A stretch of DNA of 64,000 nt from Psoroptes ovis (GCA_002943765.1 PQWQ01000005.1:3845001-3909000), one strand, 5' to 3'. Counted from the stretch's first letter, positions 34,203 to 46,321 are shown. Translations and numbers: made by a program. Notes: generated by a model not told the origin, from the sequence alone.

Positions 34203-34813
34203 AAATTTGTAATTTAGAATTCTTTTTTCGAGTTTGTCCTGGCTTTGGCCATATACTTTAAAAATACAAATATGATTTAACAACATAAATAATGATCCTG
34301 TTGTTTTTTTTGGTGGTTTGTTTTTGTCGTGCTGCAATTAAAAAACGGTAACTTACGGACACAACCTACGTACAGCAGCACTGTGTACAGCAAAATGAAT
34401 ACTTCCACCGTCCAAAAATCGGTTTTCAAAATATTCCATTCATTTATTTATTTTTGGAGCAGCCAAAATATCATTTCCCAAAATATATACGAGAAGGTAA
34501 AGAATTTCCTCGGAGAAAAAAATGCCGATCTAAGCTTATTTATTCGATTCTTCAGGACCCAATTCAAAATCTTCAGCGTACATATAAAACCTATTCAACT
34601 ATGAAAATGTAGTGAGAAAATGAAATATTGTTGAGTCGAAGTGAATAGTTCAAATCAATGTATGTTCACATACACACAGACATTGGAGACTGAAAAATTC
34701 AATAAATCCTCATGTATACGATATACCTAATTCGAATACGATCATTGAATTAGAATCTATCTATATTCGACATGTATTTATTTGTTAGTTTGTTTGTTAT
34801 AATTTTATTAATA

Positions 34814-34897
34814 TTTAGGTTGTCCGAAAAGTTTTCGCCGATTTTCATTGAGCAACTATCGATTGAAGCCGAATGAACTTTTCGGACAACCTTATAA
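34814..34897 (-). mobile_element. MITE type A
   Basis: TTTAGGTTGTCCGAAAAGTT left; ACTTTTCGGACAACCTTATA right. Confidence 0.83.
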
Positions 34898-35086
34898 TTT
34901 TATTAATATCTCGATGCCGCTCTTTTTTATTTTGATTCAATTTGACTATCAATTCCATTCATTGATCAATGGCCATGTGTTTAGTGATGATGATAATAAT
35001 AATTATTTTCAATAATAACAAAGTTCAATGAGCCAAAAATGGATGAAAAATGAATTGCATTCGTTGTCAATAGATATTCAAAAACT

Positions 35087-35172
35087 ATTAGGCTGTCCGA
35101 AAAGTTCATTCCGCTTAATCAATAGAGTTGTTCAAATGAAAATCGGCCAGAATTTTTCGGACAACCTAATAC
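35087..35172 (+). mobile_element. MITE type A
   Basis: ATTAGGCTGTCCGAAAAGTT left; ATTTTTCGGACAACCTAATA right. Confidence 0.83.
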
Positions 35173-35587
35173 ATTTGAAAAATTTCAATTTCAATTTTTT
35201 TCGCTGTTGAATGGTTTCAATATATTCAATGTTCTGTATATTTATTATTCCTGGTATCGGCGGCCAGGTGTTGTCAGCCGCCATTCATATGTTTCAATTC
35301 ATTTTATTTATTCATTTTGTTGTTATTTCTCATTGTATACATCGGCACATTGATTCTGTTTCTCATATTTTCCTCATACATTCTCCATATTTTAATATCA
35401 TTGAAAATAATAAATATTTTGAAATTCTTATTCTTTGTGTTGCCGTTGCCGTTGTTGTTCAAATATAGAATAAACATGAAATAATAAACACAAAATAAAT
35501 GAAAATAATCATCGCAAAAAAACAGCAACCAACCGAACCAAACAAACAAACAAAAACACTATTTACAAGTGAATATTTGATATTATT

Positions 35588-35676
35588 ATTAGGTTGTCCA
35601 AAAAGTTATGGCCGATTTTCATATGAGCAACTTCGATTCATTAAGCCGAATGAACTTTTCGGACAACAATCTAATA
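35588..35676 (-). mobile_element. MITE type A
   Basis: ATTAGGTTGTCCAAAAAGTT left; right GGACAACAATCTAATA, the same ACAAT insertion as the copy at 18200. Confidence 0.82.
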
Positions 35677-35975
35677 TTTTTGTAAAAATAAACACATTTT
35701 CACATGACATTTTATTTTATATATTTTTCAGACGATTCCATTCATTTATTGTTATTATTATCATTTTTATTTCTGTTTTGAAATTGGATTTCGAAATTTA
35801 TTTATTTATTTTTTCCTTGTAAAATAGTTCGCCCATCCCAATGTATGTGCATATTTTGTTCATTTTCTTTTTTTTGGTTCATTATCATCATCCAAAACAC
35901 AAGCAAAAAGAAATGAGAAATGAAACGAAACATTAACATCTGGTTATTATGTGAAACAAATTATAATTGTAATAA

Positions 35976-36097
35976 TACAGAGCTTAAAGTTTTAATTCAG
36001 AGTTTTGAAATTGATTTTCGTAGTTTTTGAATATAATTTCCAATTATACAATTACGAAATTGAATTTTAAAACTCCGAATTAAAACTTTAAACCTTG
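35976..36097. repeat. Second palindromic repeat family, copy 1
   Basis: Starts TACAGAGCTTAAAGTTTTAA and ends with the inverted TTAAAACTTTAAACC. The long arms (roughly 45 bp, with TTTTCGTAG / AATTACGAAA inside) make this a non-autonomous hairpin element. Confidence 0.75.
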
Positions 36098-36298
36098 TGA
36101 AAATATGAAAATTCAAATTCATTGAAAATTGCTAAGAAAAAATTCAGGCATCAATTTTTTCAAAAAAAAAAAATTTTATTGTTATTCATAATTGTAATAA
36201 GTTTTCATTTCTTTGTTTGTCTGTCTCTGATTATTTTGTTTTTTCGATTTAATTTGACCACCGCTGTGACTAAATTAAGCATTTTTTTTGTTCATAAA

Positions 36299-36384
36299 TA
36301 TTAGGTTGTCCGAAAAATTCATTCGGCTCAATCAAATAGAATTGCTCATGAAAATCGGCCAGAACTTTCCGGACAACATAATAA
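36299..36384 (+). mobile_element. MITE type A
   Basis: TATTAGGTTGTCCGAAAAAT left; TTTCCGGACAACATAATA right. Confidence 0.82.
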
Positions 36385-36958
36385 TAATATTCTTGACTAT
36401 GTAAGGAATATAATGAGATTATTCGAATTAAATATAATAGATTTCAATTATGATTGAATTGAAGTGCCGGTCAATTGGATGTTTGAATAGAAAAACAATA
36501 GAAAACAATAGAAAATTGGATTGGAATTGGTGATCTCTGATTGATCATAGATCATTGATCATTTTTGGGGCTGCTGCTTTTCATTCACTAATCATCAACT
36601 CGAAGAAAATTCTAATCAAATTATTGAAAATACGATTGCAATTTCTTAGCGAAGAATTAGGAGAATTTTCACCAGAAAAATATAAGAAGTCATTATTGAA
36701 AATACCAATTCGAAATTACTTGATGAGCCCCCAGACCCTCGAAAAAAAGCCATAAATTATCAATCACTATTTAAACATTATCACTTGTTAACTTCTGTCA
36801 TTCGTGTTATTACTTTTCATTTCATAATCGATCTTTGCACAGAGAGAAAAAAAAGAATAAAACAAACAAGAATATTTGGCAAATATTATTAAAGATTGTC
36901 TTTAAAAACAAATACAAACAATAATCATTCAAGATGTTTATTTATTCATTTCATAAAT

Positions 36959-37042
36959 ATCAGGTTGTCCGGAAAGTTTTAGCCGATTTTCATGAGCAAC
37001 TTTATTGATTAAGCCGAATGAACTTCTCGGACAACCTGTAAT
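36959..37042 (-). mobile_element. MITE type A
   Basis: ATCAGGTTGTCCGGAAAGTT left; ACTTCTCGGACAACCTGTAATA right. Confidence 0.82.
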
Positions 37043-37197
37043 AAATATGTTTCACTTATGATTGTAATTGTTTTTTGCTAAATATTTGATTTCGGCTAAA
37101 ACCAGAAATTAAATGAACAATTAAAATTATGGATGATAGAAAGCACCAAGTGAAAATCAAACAAACTGGGATTCGTAAATATACGAAAAATGCATAT

Positions 37198-37322
37198 TAC
37201 AGAGCTTAAAGTTTTAATTCAGAGTTTTAAAATTTATTTTCGTAATTTTGAATGAAATTTCAAGCAATATAATTACGAAATTCAATTTTAAAACTCTGAA
37301 TTTAAACTTTAAAAATCCTGTA
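37198..37322. repeat. Second palindromic repeat family, copy 2
   Basis: TACAGAGCTTAAAGTTTTAA at the left, TTTAAACTTTAAAAATCCTG followed by TA at the right, with inner CGTAATTTT / AATTACGAA arms. Confidence 0.75.
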
Positions 37323-38032
37323 TTATTGATTTAATCGATAAATATTTGCATTTTGTCCTTTTTTTGTTTTAATTTTTTTTTATTAACGAAAAGCGAAAAT
37401 GAAGAAATTATGTTTAATCAAAATGAATTTTTGTTTACATTTCAACATATTCATTCATTCTACTATATGGCAAATGGTCCTTTTTGTATTAAGTGAATTT
37501 GAACCCGATTTTGACCAGAAGGTCTTTGGGCTGTTGAAATTTGTTGTGCCCAAAACTTATGTCATATAAATTCACATCGAAATTTTCGAAATTTGAAAAT
37601 TTTGAAAATTGAATTTTTATCTTGGTCTAAATTGTTTATTTGCTTGAAATTTTTCCTCGCATTTTGCCCATTCAATTTTTATTGTCAAAGCAATAAAATT
37701 AAAGTTTTTTCTCGCTTGAAATTATTGCTTGGCAATTCTTCATTAAACAAACTTGAAATGAATAAATAAATAAATAAAGCTAAAACATCAAATGGAATAA
37801 CCAATTTAAAATTTTCGTTTTCTTTCATTTGAAAAACGTGCCATTTTTAAACATTTTCTTCTTGTTCATCATCAGCCAATGAACTTCAATAAGTGTGTAA
37901 GGCGGCAGTATTATTATTATTATTCTATTCCCTTGAGATTGAAAATAATAGCTTTGTCAAAATAATACTGAGAAGCGAAATATATTTTACACGAATAATA
38001 ATTGAAGAAATTGTCATCAGGAAAAAATTTAT

Positions 38033-38118
38033 ATTAGGCTGTCCGGAAAGTTTTGGCTGGTTTTCATGAACAATTCTATTGATTAAGCCGAATGAACTTT
38101 TCGCACAACAGCCTAATA
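38033..38118 (-). mobile_element. MITE type A
   Basis: ATTAGGCTGTCCGGAAAGTT left; ACTTTTCGCACAACAGCCTA right with a small insertion. Confidence 0.8.
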
Positions 38119-38692
38119 GTGAAATTTACAATTATCATCATCAAAAAAATTTCAAAAATTGACAATTTTATTTTCTGTGCATTTTTGTTATCGATGATCA
38201 AATATATTTGAACGTTTCTCTTTGAAATTTTTGCATCTTTGGATATCATTGCTTCTTTTGCATCTTTGATCAATCATTGTGATCATACAATGGTCCGCAT
38301 CTTATTTCTGAAATCTTTCGGAGAGGGTGATTTTACCAAATGTTTTTTTTCGGTCCAACACGGAACATGTGAGAATGGTCCCATGGTTTTCTTTGGAATC
38401 GCATGTATGTACATTGCCTTACATTGAATCCAACACAAACATAAATAAGTGTCCCTTTCGATTCTATCAAAACAACGCACACAGAGAGACCATATAATCA
38501 TAAAACCATTATTATTAACTTAGTAAAAAATGAAAATGTATCATTCGAACCAAACCAAACGAAATGATGATTATGATTGATGCATGTATTATCTTGTTGG
38601 GGTTTCATTGTTGTTTATTCGTTTAACATTATTTGGCCGGTCAGTCATTGGTTGGTTGGGGCCTAAAATACATGCATAGGCTCATGCTAAAT

Positions 38693-38776
38693 ATTGGGCT
38701 GTCCCATAAGTTCTTGCCGAATTTCCAAAGATTTTATACGAAATAACCGGCAAAAACTTTTCGGACAACCCAATAT
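38693..38776. mobile_element. MITE, type C / type B chimera
   Basis: The left end is type C (ATTGGGCTGTCCCATAAGTT, then CTTGCCG). The right end is type B (CCGGCAAAAACTTTTCGGAC, then AACCCAAT). The outermost six bases match each other, but the inner termini come from different subfamilies. Confidence 0.82.
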
Positions 38777-39098
38777 TTCCAACAAATCAAAATAAATGTA
38801 ATTCATATGTCAAAATGTCTATTTATTATTATCGATTTTGTTGGATGTTCTGATGTAATAATGCATGCATGTATGTGGATAGTCGACACATATGACCAAA
38901 AATATTCAAATTGGGCCCCCAACTAAACATTATTATAATTGATTACTGGTTGTTTATATGGATTTATATCAATGTTTATGTGTTAGCGTCTTTGAAAATT
39001 GATTTTTGAGATTTGATAGCTCCGAGACATGTTTTGGGTCTGTTCAAAATTCGAACTCATTTCGGAAATTGATTTTTTTGTTTGTTTGCTCTTGAATT

Positions 39099-39184
39099 AA
39101 ATGGTTGTCCGAAAAGTTTATTCTGCTTAATCTCGTTAGAGTTGCTCATGAAAATCGGCCAGAACTTTCCGGACAACCTAAAAT
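39099..39184 (+). mobile_element. MITE type A
   Basis: AAATGGTTGTCCGAAAAGTT left; TTTCCGGACAACCTAAAA right. Last copy before the Van Gogh gene. Confidence 0.8.
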
Positions 39185-39572
39185 ATATGGAGAATATCCA
39201 ATCAACAATGGACCTATGGACATCGACAATTCACGTGTCACATTTCAGTCCAAAAAAAAATTCGAATAAAAAGTATCAATTTTCATATTTGATTCTTCAG
39301 ATTTGTCGACTGACTGATGGAAGAATTCGTGAATTAAAATTCATTTTTTGGGCTCCAAAATCAAATGTTCCATGTTCCAAATGTCCAATGACATTCAATC
39401 ATAATCAATAATTAAAATTGTCAAATATAAACAAAGAATTCGATCAAATTTCATAATTCAATGCTTCATAATTATGTAATCATTCAAAATTGATTTAAAT
39501 TAATGATTTTCAATGAAGTAATTAATGAAAGTTTTTTTTTTACTAATTTTGGCTTTCATTTTGACGATTCAG

Positions 39573-39643
39573 ATATGAACAGCTCCGAATGAAGTCGTAA
39601 TTGAAGATACGAAATCAATTGCCCAGTACATATCGAATTAAGG
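39573..39643 (+). promoter_or_regulatory. Candidate 5'-UTR exon start and uORFs of Van Gogh
   Basis: TTTTGACGATTCAG ends at 39572 and reads as a splice acceptor. It is followed by two tiny upstream frames: ATG at 39575 (MNSSE, stop) and an overlapping ATG AAG TCG TAA. Inference from sequence only. Confidence 0.35.
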
Positions 39644-42209
39644 ATGAATCAATGGTCAACTAATAATTCGACACCATTAAATCAATCATTATTAATGATG
39701 AATGATAATTCAATGAACGGTAGTCATTCAGATAATAAATCCATAATTAGTCAACAACAACAATCATTGAATATAATGGCCGCTAATCACTCAATTACTC
39801 AATCAACAACACCGCCATCATCATTTGTAAATAATAATAATGGCAGCGTTAAAATGAATGGAATCAATGATAATGAATCGATTCTATCCGGCTTCACTGT
39901 CGATAATCATAATCATTTGAATCCACACAATAAATTGAATGGTAATGCAACAGCAACATATGCATCATTATTGACAACAACAGCGGCAGCTCAATCGGCC
40001 GCCTCTGCAACAATCAATCAACAATCGACCTCATCGACTTTATTATCACAACAACATTCATTGAGTCCACAATCGCTGATAGTGGGAACATCAGCGCCTA
40101 CAACAACTTCATCCACTTTATGTCGACCACAACAATCATCCACTACGAATGTAATATTGAATCCATATCATGGAAATTATCAGTCAGTGAATGTATCGCA
40201 AGAGAATCGAATTTGTCATAATAGTGTTGTATCGCTGCGTAGCAATGGTCGACAATCAAATCGTAATGCTGGCGGTCAAATCACAATGAATAATAATAAG
40301 AAAACAACCATAGAATCAATTTACCCGATTAGCAATAATCATCATCAAAATGTACCAATTTCAATAATGTCACCAGATGATTGGAATGATAATACGACAG
40401 CTATAACTGGAAATACAAGTGATCAATCTGGTGGATCATTGGATGATTTAAGTAAAATCGATACTAGTTCCAATTATACAAATCAAAGACATTCAAGACA
40501 ATCATCACAGCCACAACCAATATATCAAAAATATCATATATTCAAACATTATCAAATATGGTCATCGACAATCATTCCAACTCTATTAATTTTCAGTGCC
40601 TTCATATCGCCAATATTAATGATAGTTATACCGCGTATTGAATATTTTGAGCTAAAAACCAAAGAATGTGGACAAGAATGTGATGGACCAATACTTAGTC
40701 TGCTGTTTAAATTATTAATACTTATGATTGGTAGTTATTTAATATTTTTCCGTCAACCAACCTATAGAATGCCACGTATTTGTACATATCGATGTATAAT
40801 ATTAATACTAATTTTATTATTATTAATATCATATTGGCTATTTTATGTGGTTCGTATTTTGGACAAACGAAATCTGTTATATCCGAATGATGAACAAGAT
40901 CTGATATCTTATAGCAGTATTATATCATTTTCAGCATCATTAATTGATGTATTATTATTCATACATTATTTGTCATTGATATTGATACATTGTTGCCATC
41001 TTGAGACGGAATTTTTCGTCAAAGTTGTACGTTCACCAGATGGTCATAGTGAATGTTATACAATCGGAAGAACATCAATACAACGATGTTCATTGTGGAT
41101 CATTCGAAAATATTATCAAGATTTCCCCAAATATAATCCATTTTTTGATCATTTAGCATTGAAAAATCGAAAAAATCGTAACAATAAATTGAATAATGGT
41201 AGCATTGGGAAACATGGACTAAAATTTTATGATGTTGATGGTGTAAATAGCGGTTGTAATGATGTTGGCAAAATCAACGCCAACGATCCACTACAATTGA
41301 GTCCTAAATCGATATTAGCTCAAAATACGGCAGCGAATGCCGGTGGTAGTTCAAAATGGTTAGCGATGAAAAAAAATTCATTAAACGGTGGAGGTGGTGG
41401 TGTTGGTGTAGGGGATACATCATCTACGATAATCTCAGATAATCATAGTGTTAATCGTAAACGTCATAACAATAATGATACTAGTCATAGTCGTAATCAT
41501 TATCGTAGTATTTTACACGAAGAACATGAATATGAACGGCGAATTAGGAAACGAAAATCAAGGTTAATCAATGTGACTGAAGAAGCATTTGCACATATCA
41601 AACGAATACAAGAACATCAACAAAATGGTAAGCAATTTCTTCAAGGGTCATATCCTCATAAATTCCTTTCTAATTGTTCGTTTTCTTTGTGTTTTAGGAC
41701 AATTATCAGCATCATCAACATCATCGATGAATGCCAAAGAAGCAGCGCAAGCTATATTCCCGACCATAGCACGTACACTGCAAAAATATTTACGTGCAAC
41801 ACGACAACAGACCCAGCATTCGGTTCAATCAATATTGGAACATTTGACCATTTGTCTCCAATATGATCTAAGTTCGAAAACATTTCTAGAAAAATATTTA
41901 TCACCAAATAATTTACATCTAAATTGGACGATCAAAGATGTTGGACATATGAATTCGAATAATTCATCGATATCAAATAATGACCAGAGGACTGTCGAAA
42001 CATGGAATCTAATCGCCGATACATTGGTCTCGAGATCAATCGAGAATAATACACAATTTTTACTACGACAAGATTATAACCATCATTACAATAATGTTTG
42101 TTTACTGGTCACAATTACTTCGATGCCATTCATCAATCTTAATGAACAATTTATTGATTTAGATAAGATAAAATTTTTGTTTAAATTAAATTCCGAAACA
42201 TCTGTTTAA
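39644..42209 (+). CDS. Vang: Van Gogh / Strabismus (Vangl), planar cell polarity membrane protein
   Basis: Four-pass core planar-cell-polarity protein that recruits Prickle and opposes Frizzled/Dishevelled. Exons 39644..41627 and 41698..42209 (70-nt intron) give 831 aa; typical Vangl proteins are 520-600. The excess is a roughly 295-residue N-terminal Ser/Thr/Asn/Gln-rich region. Four hydrophobic segments follow at about residues 306-331, 352-375, 383-404 and 426-450, with SYWLFYVVRILD and DVLLFIHYLSL conserved. Next come VVRSPDGHSECYTIGRTSIQ, YYQDFPKYNP and GLKFYDVDG, then the C-terminal domain with NAKEAAQAIFPTIARTLQKY. The protein ends in ETSV, the family's PDZ-binding motif. The upstream region is the 26-kb MITE block. 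Confidence 0.96.
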
Positions 42210-42527
42210 GTCTAAGACCTTTTACATTTTTTACAGTTTTTTGATTGATTGATCACAAGTGATATTTTTTCAAATAACCCTTTGACCCTTTACTCAATTT
42301 TTTTGAATTTTTTTTTATTTTGTAAATTTTACTAATGTAAAGCTATTTATACACACACAATACAAATGATATGTGATGAGCAGTAAAAGTTTGAAAATTA
42401 TTAAAGGTCAAAAAATTCTGAAAATTTGAAAAAACAACAAAAAACAAGTATAAAAACAGGCATTTTCTTTAAGAAATTCATTTAAGACAATTTTTTTTTA
42501 CTCAATCAATTAGTTTTCAATTTTGTA

Positions 42528-42533
42528 AATAAA
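42528..42533 (+). terminator. Poly(A) signal AATAAA, Van Gogh
   Basis: AATAAA 319 bp after the stop codon, preceding MITE DNA. Confidence 0.45.
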
Positions 42534-42606
42534 ATTTCAAATTTCTTCTAATCCTTTAAATTTCCAAAAATAAAAATTCGATTATTAAAAATCATAATTA
42601 TCAATA

Positions 42607-42692
42607 ATCAGGTTGTCCGTAAACTTTTTGCCGAATTTCCAATCATTTTTCCAACGAAATAACCAACAAAAACTTTGCGGACAACCTAATAA
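42607..42692. mobile_element. MITE type B
   Basis: ATCAGGTTGTCCGTAAACTT left; ACTTTGCGGACAACCTAATA right; inner TTTGCCGAA / AACCAACAAAAA arms. Confidence 0.83.
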
Positions 42693-43484
42693 TACAATTA
42701 ATCTAAAAATAAATAAATAAATAAAATATGTTTTTTTCATTTGAAAAATGACAATTTCACAATGACAAACTCAAACAAACAAAATATTTCCACATGTGAT
42801 GTGATGTTTCAAATGCTTGATGTTTCACTGTTTGTGTGTGCTAATTTTTGATTAATTAATCATTTTTGATTGATTTTCATTTCTTTAAGATTTTTGTTCT
42901 TGATTAATAATCAATGAATTACCATCAGCCTTGACTTTGAATTTTTAATCATCTTTGAAATCAAAAAAACGTATTTTCTTGTGATTATTCGTTGAATAAT
43001 AATTCTTCAAGTATTTATGTTCTGTGGCTGCTCTTGAAATGATCGACGACTGTGATTGAATAATCATTTGATTTATCATCTCCAAAGAATTCCTTCATCA
43101 ATAAGCACATTCGATATTCATTCATCAATATTCCAGGTAATTTTTAATTTATTTGATTTGAATAACTTGTGTGAATATAGATAGATTGATTACCATCTAA
43201 ACATATGAACAAATCATTTGATTTCGGCAAGATTCAAATAATAATTTATTAATTGATTTCCATAGAATTAATTCAATGAGTTCGATCGATGATAAATCGA
43301 TCGATTGATTAAATTATCGATTCACTCCAACAATTTGTTCATTGATGACTGTGTTTACGAGTGAAAATTGAAAATTTTTGTCCAAATATTTTCTGTGTGT
43401 AGAAATTGATTGAGAAATATTAGTGAATTATAAGTAAATATTTTGAATTTTCTTCAAATGAATCATATTTGAAAAATAACTTAC

Positions 43485-45226
43485 ACGAAATTCTTTCGAT
43501 ACAAAACAATAAAGAATCGGATATGCTATGCCACTCATCGATGTAATGAGAATCAATATGGCCATTGTACAATAATATGTTTGCAACTGGAATTGACATT
43601 GTTGAAATTGTTCCGGAAACAAATCGTTCAATGATTCGAGAACGGAAAATGGGAACCAACAGAAAAAATGTATGAATGCCAGAATGATTATTTTGACAAT
43701 TATTTTTCGATGTTTTCTTATCAATAAATTATTATTCGATATTATCGAATGCAGCATATACAAACGATTTTCACTGGTTTTCCGTTTCAATTCGCATGCA
43801 ATGTTTAGATATAACAGTAATGTCAACAATGAAGGAATCGAAAATGTAAGCATTAATCGTATTAAGGTCAGGATTATTTGTATGGTACGGCCATATTGGT
43901 CACTGAATGATATGATTGAAAAATGACAATTTTATTGAAAATGAATTGATTCTCAAAACAATCTAATAGTATTGACACTTACTACCAAAAAAACGGTACA
44001 ATTATCACAATACTTAATGTCCAAACCATGAATATACATAGCGTATAATGTCTTCGATACCAATATGACTGAAATAGATAACATTGTTTAATTGCTAGAT
44101 ATCTGAATCCAGCATAGATTGACACATATTGAATTGAAATATTGAATTAAAATATATTTCAACAATCAAAATAATGAATAATTTACCTATCAAATGCCAT
44201 TAATAAATGCATAAATGATGATGCAATCGGTGCAACATAAAAACAAAAACGTAACAGAAGAATTATGAAACAATTTGAACATGTTACCGATGGTAATTGT
44301 TCAATCGTTTCTAAATACATTGCCGGTACACATATAGAACTATACAATATGACTGATAATGACAATGATATGAATGATTGTTGTGTATGGGAGAATTTTT
44401 TCTTATTTGTCATCATTAATGATGTCGATGCAATCGATGTGGTTGTTTTGATCGATGATGAACGCTGCTGGTGGATGTGATTCGGTTCAAGATGATTACC
44501 GATCGAATCGGTTGAATTAATCGAAAGCTTTTTCTCATAATTGCCGGGCGCTAGGCTTTCTCTACGTCCACTGGTTGATGATGATTGTAGCGATGTGATC
44601 GAGGTGGATTTTGAATTTGGCCCCGATGGTGATGATGATGATGATGTTGTCGATGATCTAGTCGATGATGATGATGATGGTCGCAATGAATAATAACGAT
44701 TCAATATCAATGTTATTATAACAAATAGATTAAGAGCAAACGTAATGATTGCTGTCAAAAATATCAATGTACCGAATAGGATTTGTTTCCATTCATCCAG
44801 CATTTCGATTGGTGCATGTGGTTCACAATACATTGTCGATGATTTATATGTATTATTATTGATATGATTTGAATATAATGATTGATTCGAATTCGAATCA
44901 TTTGTTGATGTAATGAAAGAGGTAAAATTATTAATTGTGCTGCTATTATTAATGAATATCGAAGAATCGGTTTGATTCATCATAATTGTTTGACTAGATT
45001 GATTTGGATTATCGCTGGTATAACGTGAAAATTTGACAATTTTCGGAAATATTGGTGAAAGGGTTGAAGTTAATGATTGTTGTTGTTGATAATGATGATT
45101 ATTGTCACCACTATTCGTTGTTAGTTGATGATAATCATCATTATCACTGTAACTATTCAAAACATTTGTAGCATCACCACCAGGTAAATAATGATCAATT
45201 AATGCGGCTATTTGTGCTTCAAACAT
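43485..45226 (-). CDS. Atypical class A (rhodopsin-like) GPCR, ligand unknown, 3' end not fixed
   Basis: Exons 44187..45226, 43983..44102 and 43485..43902 join in frame (526 codons). The N-terminal ectodomain of about 147 residues has many N-glycosylation sequons. TM1 is at about 149-175 with Asn166 (ALNL). TM3 ends in DRYLAIKQ, split by the first intron (DR/Y). TM6 has FFCWFPF (CWxP). The TM7 end reads GIAYPILYCFVSKEFR. Three oddities: intracellular loop 1 is about 105 Ser/Thr-rich residues; the TM2 Asp position reads SLSLSV (Val); the NPxxY Asn is Tyr. The last exon ends in a strong donor (CGT then GTAAGT). Read-through would stop at 43428. A possible in-phase final exon is 43015..43092 (EFFGDDKSNDYSITV..., ending SSHRT), weakly supported. 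I cannot name a receptor family. Confidence 0.8.
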
Positions 45227-45761
45227 AATTAATCATTAATTAATTATTTTAATTAATTAACTTGGCACATAAAACATTCGAATTTCGAAGTTTTTTTGTT
45301 TGGAAAATAATGATTTCATTCGATTTATATTTTAAGACGATAATTTCGATTAAGTTTCGATCATCATCCTTCGAAGGAGATATTTATAATAAATATGTAT
45401 TTGAAAACTACGAGAAAATATTTTCAGAAAAACAACTTTGATCATTCATTCAATGTGTAAGAACAAATGCTGTGAATGGATTGGATTGGGAAAAAACTTG
45501 CTTTTCTTTTTGCTGAAGAAATGATCGACTCTCGAGAAAAAATTGAAATTCATCTCTGAATGAATTGAAGAAATTGAATGAATTGATTTTGATTTTTTCT
45601 TTATTTCATTAAGCAAGTTTCTTATTTTATTTTATTCAAACAAAAATTTATAAATACATTTTTCGATTTGTTATGTGGTTGGTCGCTTCTTATGATTTTA
45701 TTATTATTATCATTAATTGTACAAAGATATAGAGTGGACAGAAACATTTTCATTAAAAATT

Positions 45762-45845
45762 TTTAGGTTGTCCAAAAAGTTCTAGCCGATTTTCATGAGC
45801 AACTCTAATGATTAAGCCGAATGAACTTTTCGGACAGCCTGATAT
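45762..45845 (-). mobile_element. MITE type A
   Basis: TTTAGGTTGTCCAAAAAGTT left; ACTTTTCGGACAGCCTGATA right. Confidence 0.82.
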
Positions 45846-46158
45846 GATTCTATGAAATTTCAACCTTTTTTTTCTCGTTTAATTGATTATGTGAAGAAGT
45901 TACCTGCATTGAATATTCATCATTAAGATGACTAGCATTAAACCTGCACATACATCTGCTTCGAATAAAGCATTAAGTGCAACATCACCACGCATCAAAA
46001 TCAAATCAGATGATTTTTACCCATTTAATTTCAATGATGTAAAATCATCATTATTCATCATATGAAAAATATGATTGATTTCTTTTGCAGACATGAATTT
46101 ACACGAAATTAATTTCGTTTCTTACTGGAAATTCAATGATATAATACTAATAAATATT

Positions 46159-46321
46159 CACAGGGTTTCAAGTTTTAATTCAGGGTTTTAAAGTTGAATT
46201 TCGTGGTTTTGAAATTTAATTTCGTAATTTTACGGTTTAAAATAGCATTCAAAACTATGAAAATCAACTTGAAAACTACGAAAATTAATTTTAAAACTCC
46301 AAATTAAAACTTGAAACCTTG
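46159..46321. repeat. Second palindromic repeat family, copy 3
   Basis: CACAGGGTTTCAAGTTTTAA left; TTAAAACTTGAAACCTTG right; inner TTGAATTTCGTGG / CTACGAAAATTAA arms. Confidence 0.78.

Larger units (their letters stand above)
13205..39572. other. 26-kb non-coding, MITE-packed region (possible 5' intron or upstream domain of Van Gogh)
   Basis: No coding exon could be supported. The open frames here are short, unlike any family I know, and several are made of MITE sequence. The region holds 47 MITE copies (listed singly), two copies of a second palindromic repeat, GT and AAT microsatellites, and CATCAT tracts. A splice acceptor at 39571-39572, ahead of the Van Gogh ATG, is compatible with a very long first intron, but no partner exon was proven. 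Confidence 0.6.
42210..43484. other. Intergenic between Van Gogh and the GPCR gene
   Basis: Holds the Van Gogh 3' UTR with a poly(A) signal, one type B MITE at 42607, and the 3' flank of the minus-strand GPCR. One possible last GPCR exon on the minus strand at 43015..43092 is described under that gene. Confidence 0.5.

Noticed and set aside
34329..34604. 91-codon open frame (MLQLKNGN...)
   Set aside because: No family similarity, no splice partners, within MITE-rich DNA.
38239..38501. Overlapping open frames on both strands (MDIIASF... and MIIWSLC...)
   Set aside because: Neither shows a domain or codon pattern like the real genes; probably chance.
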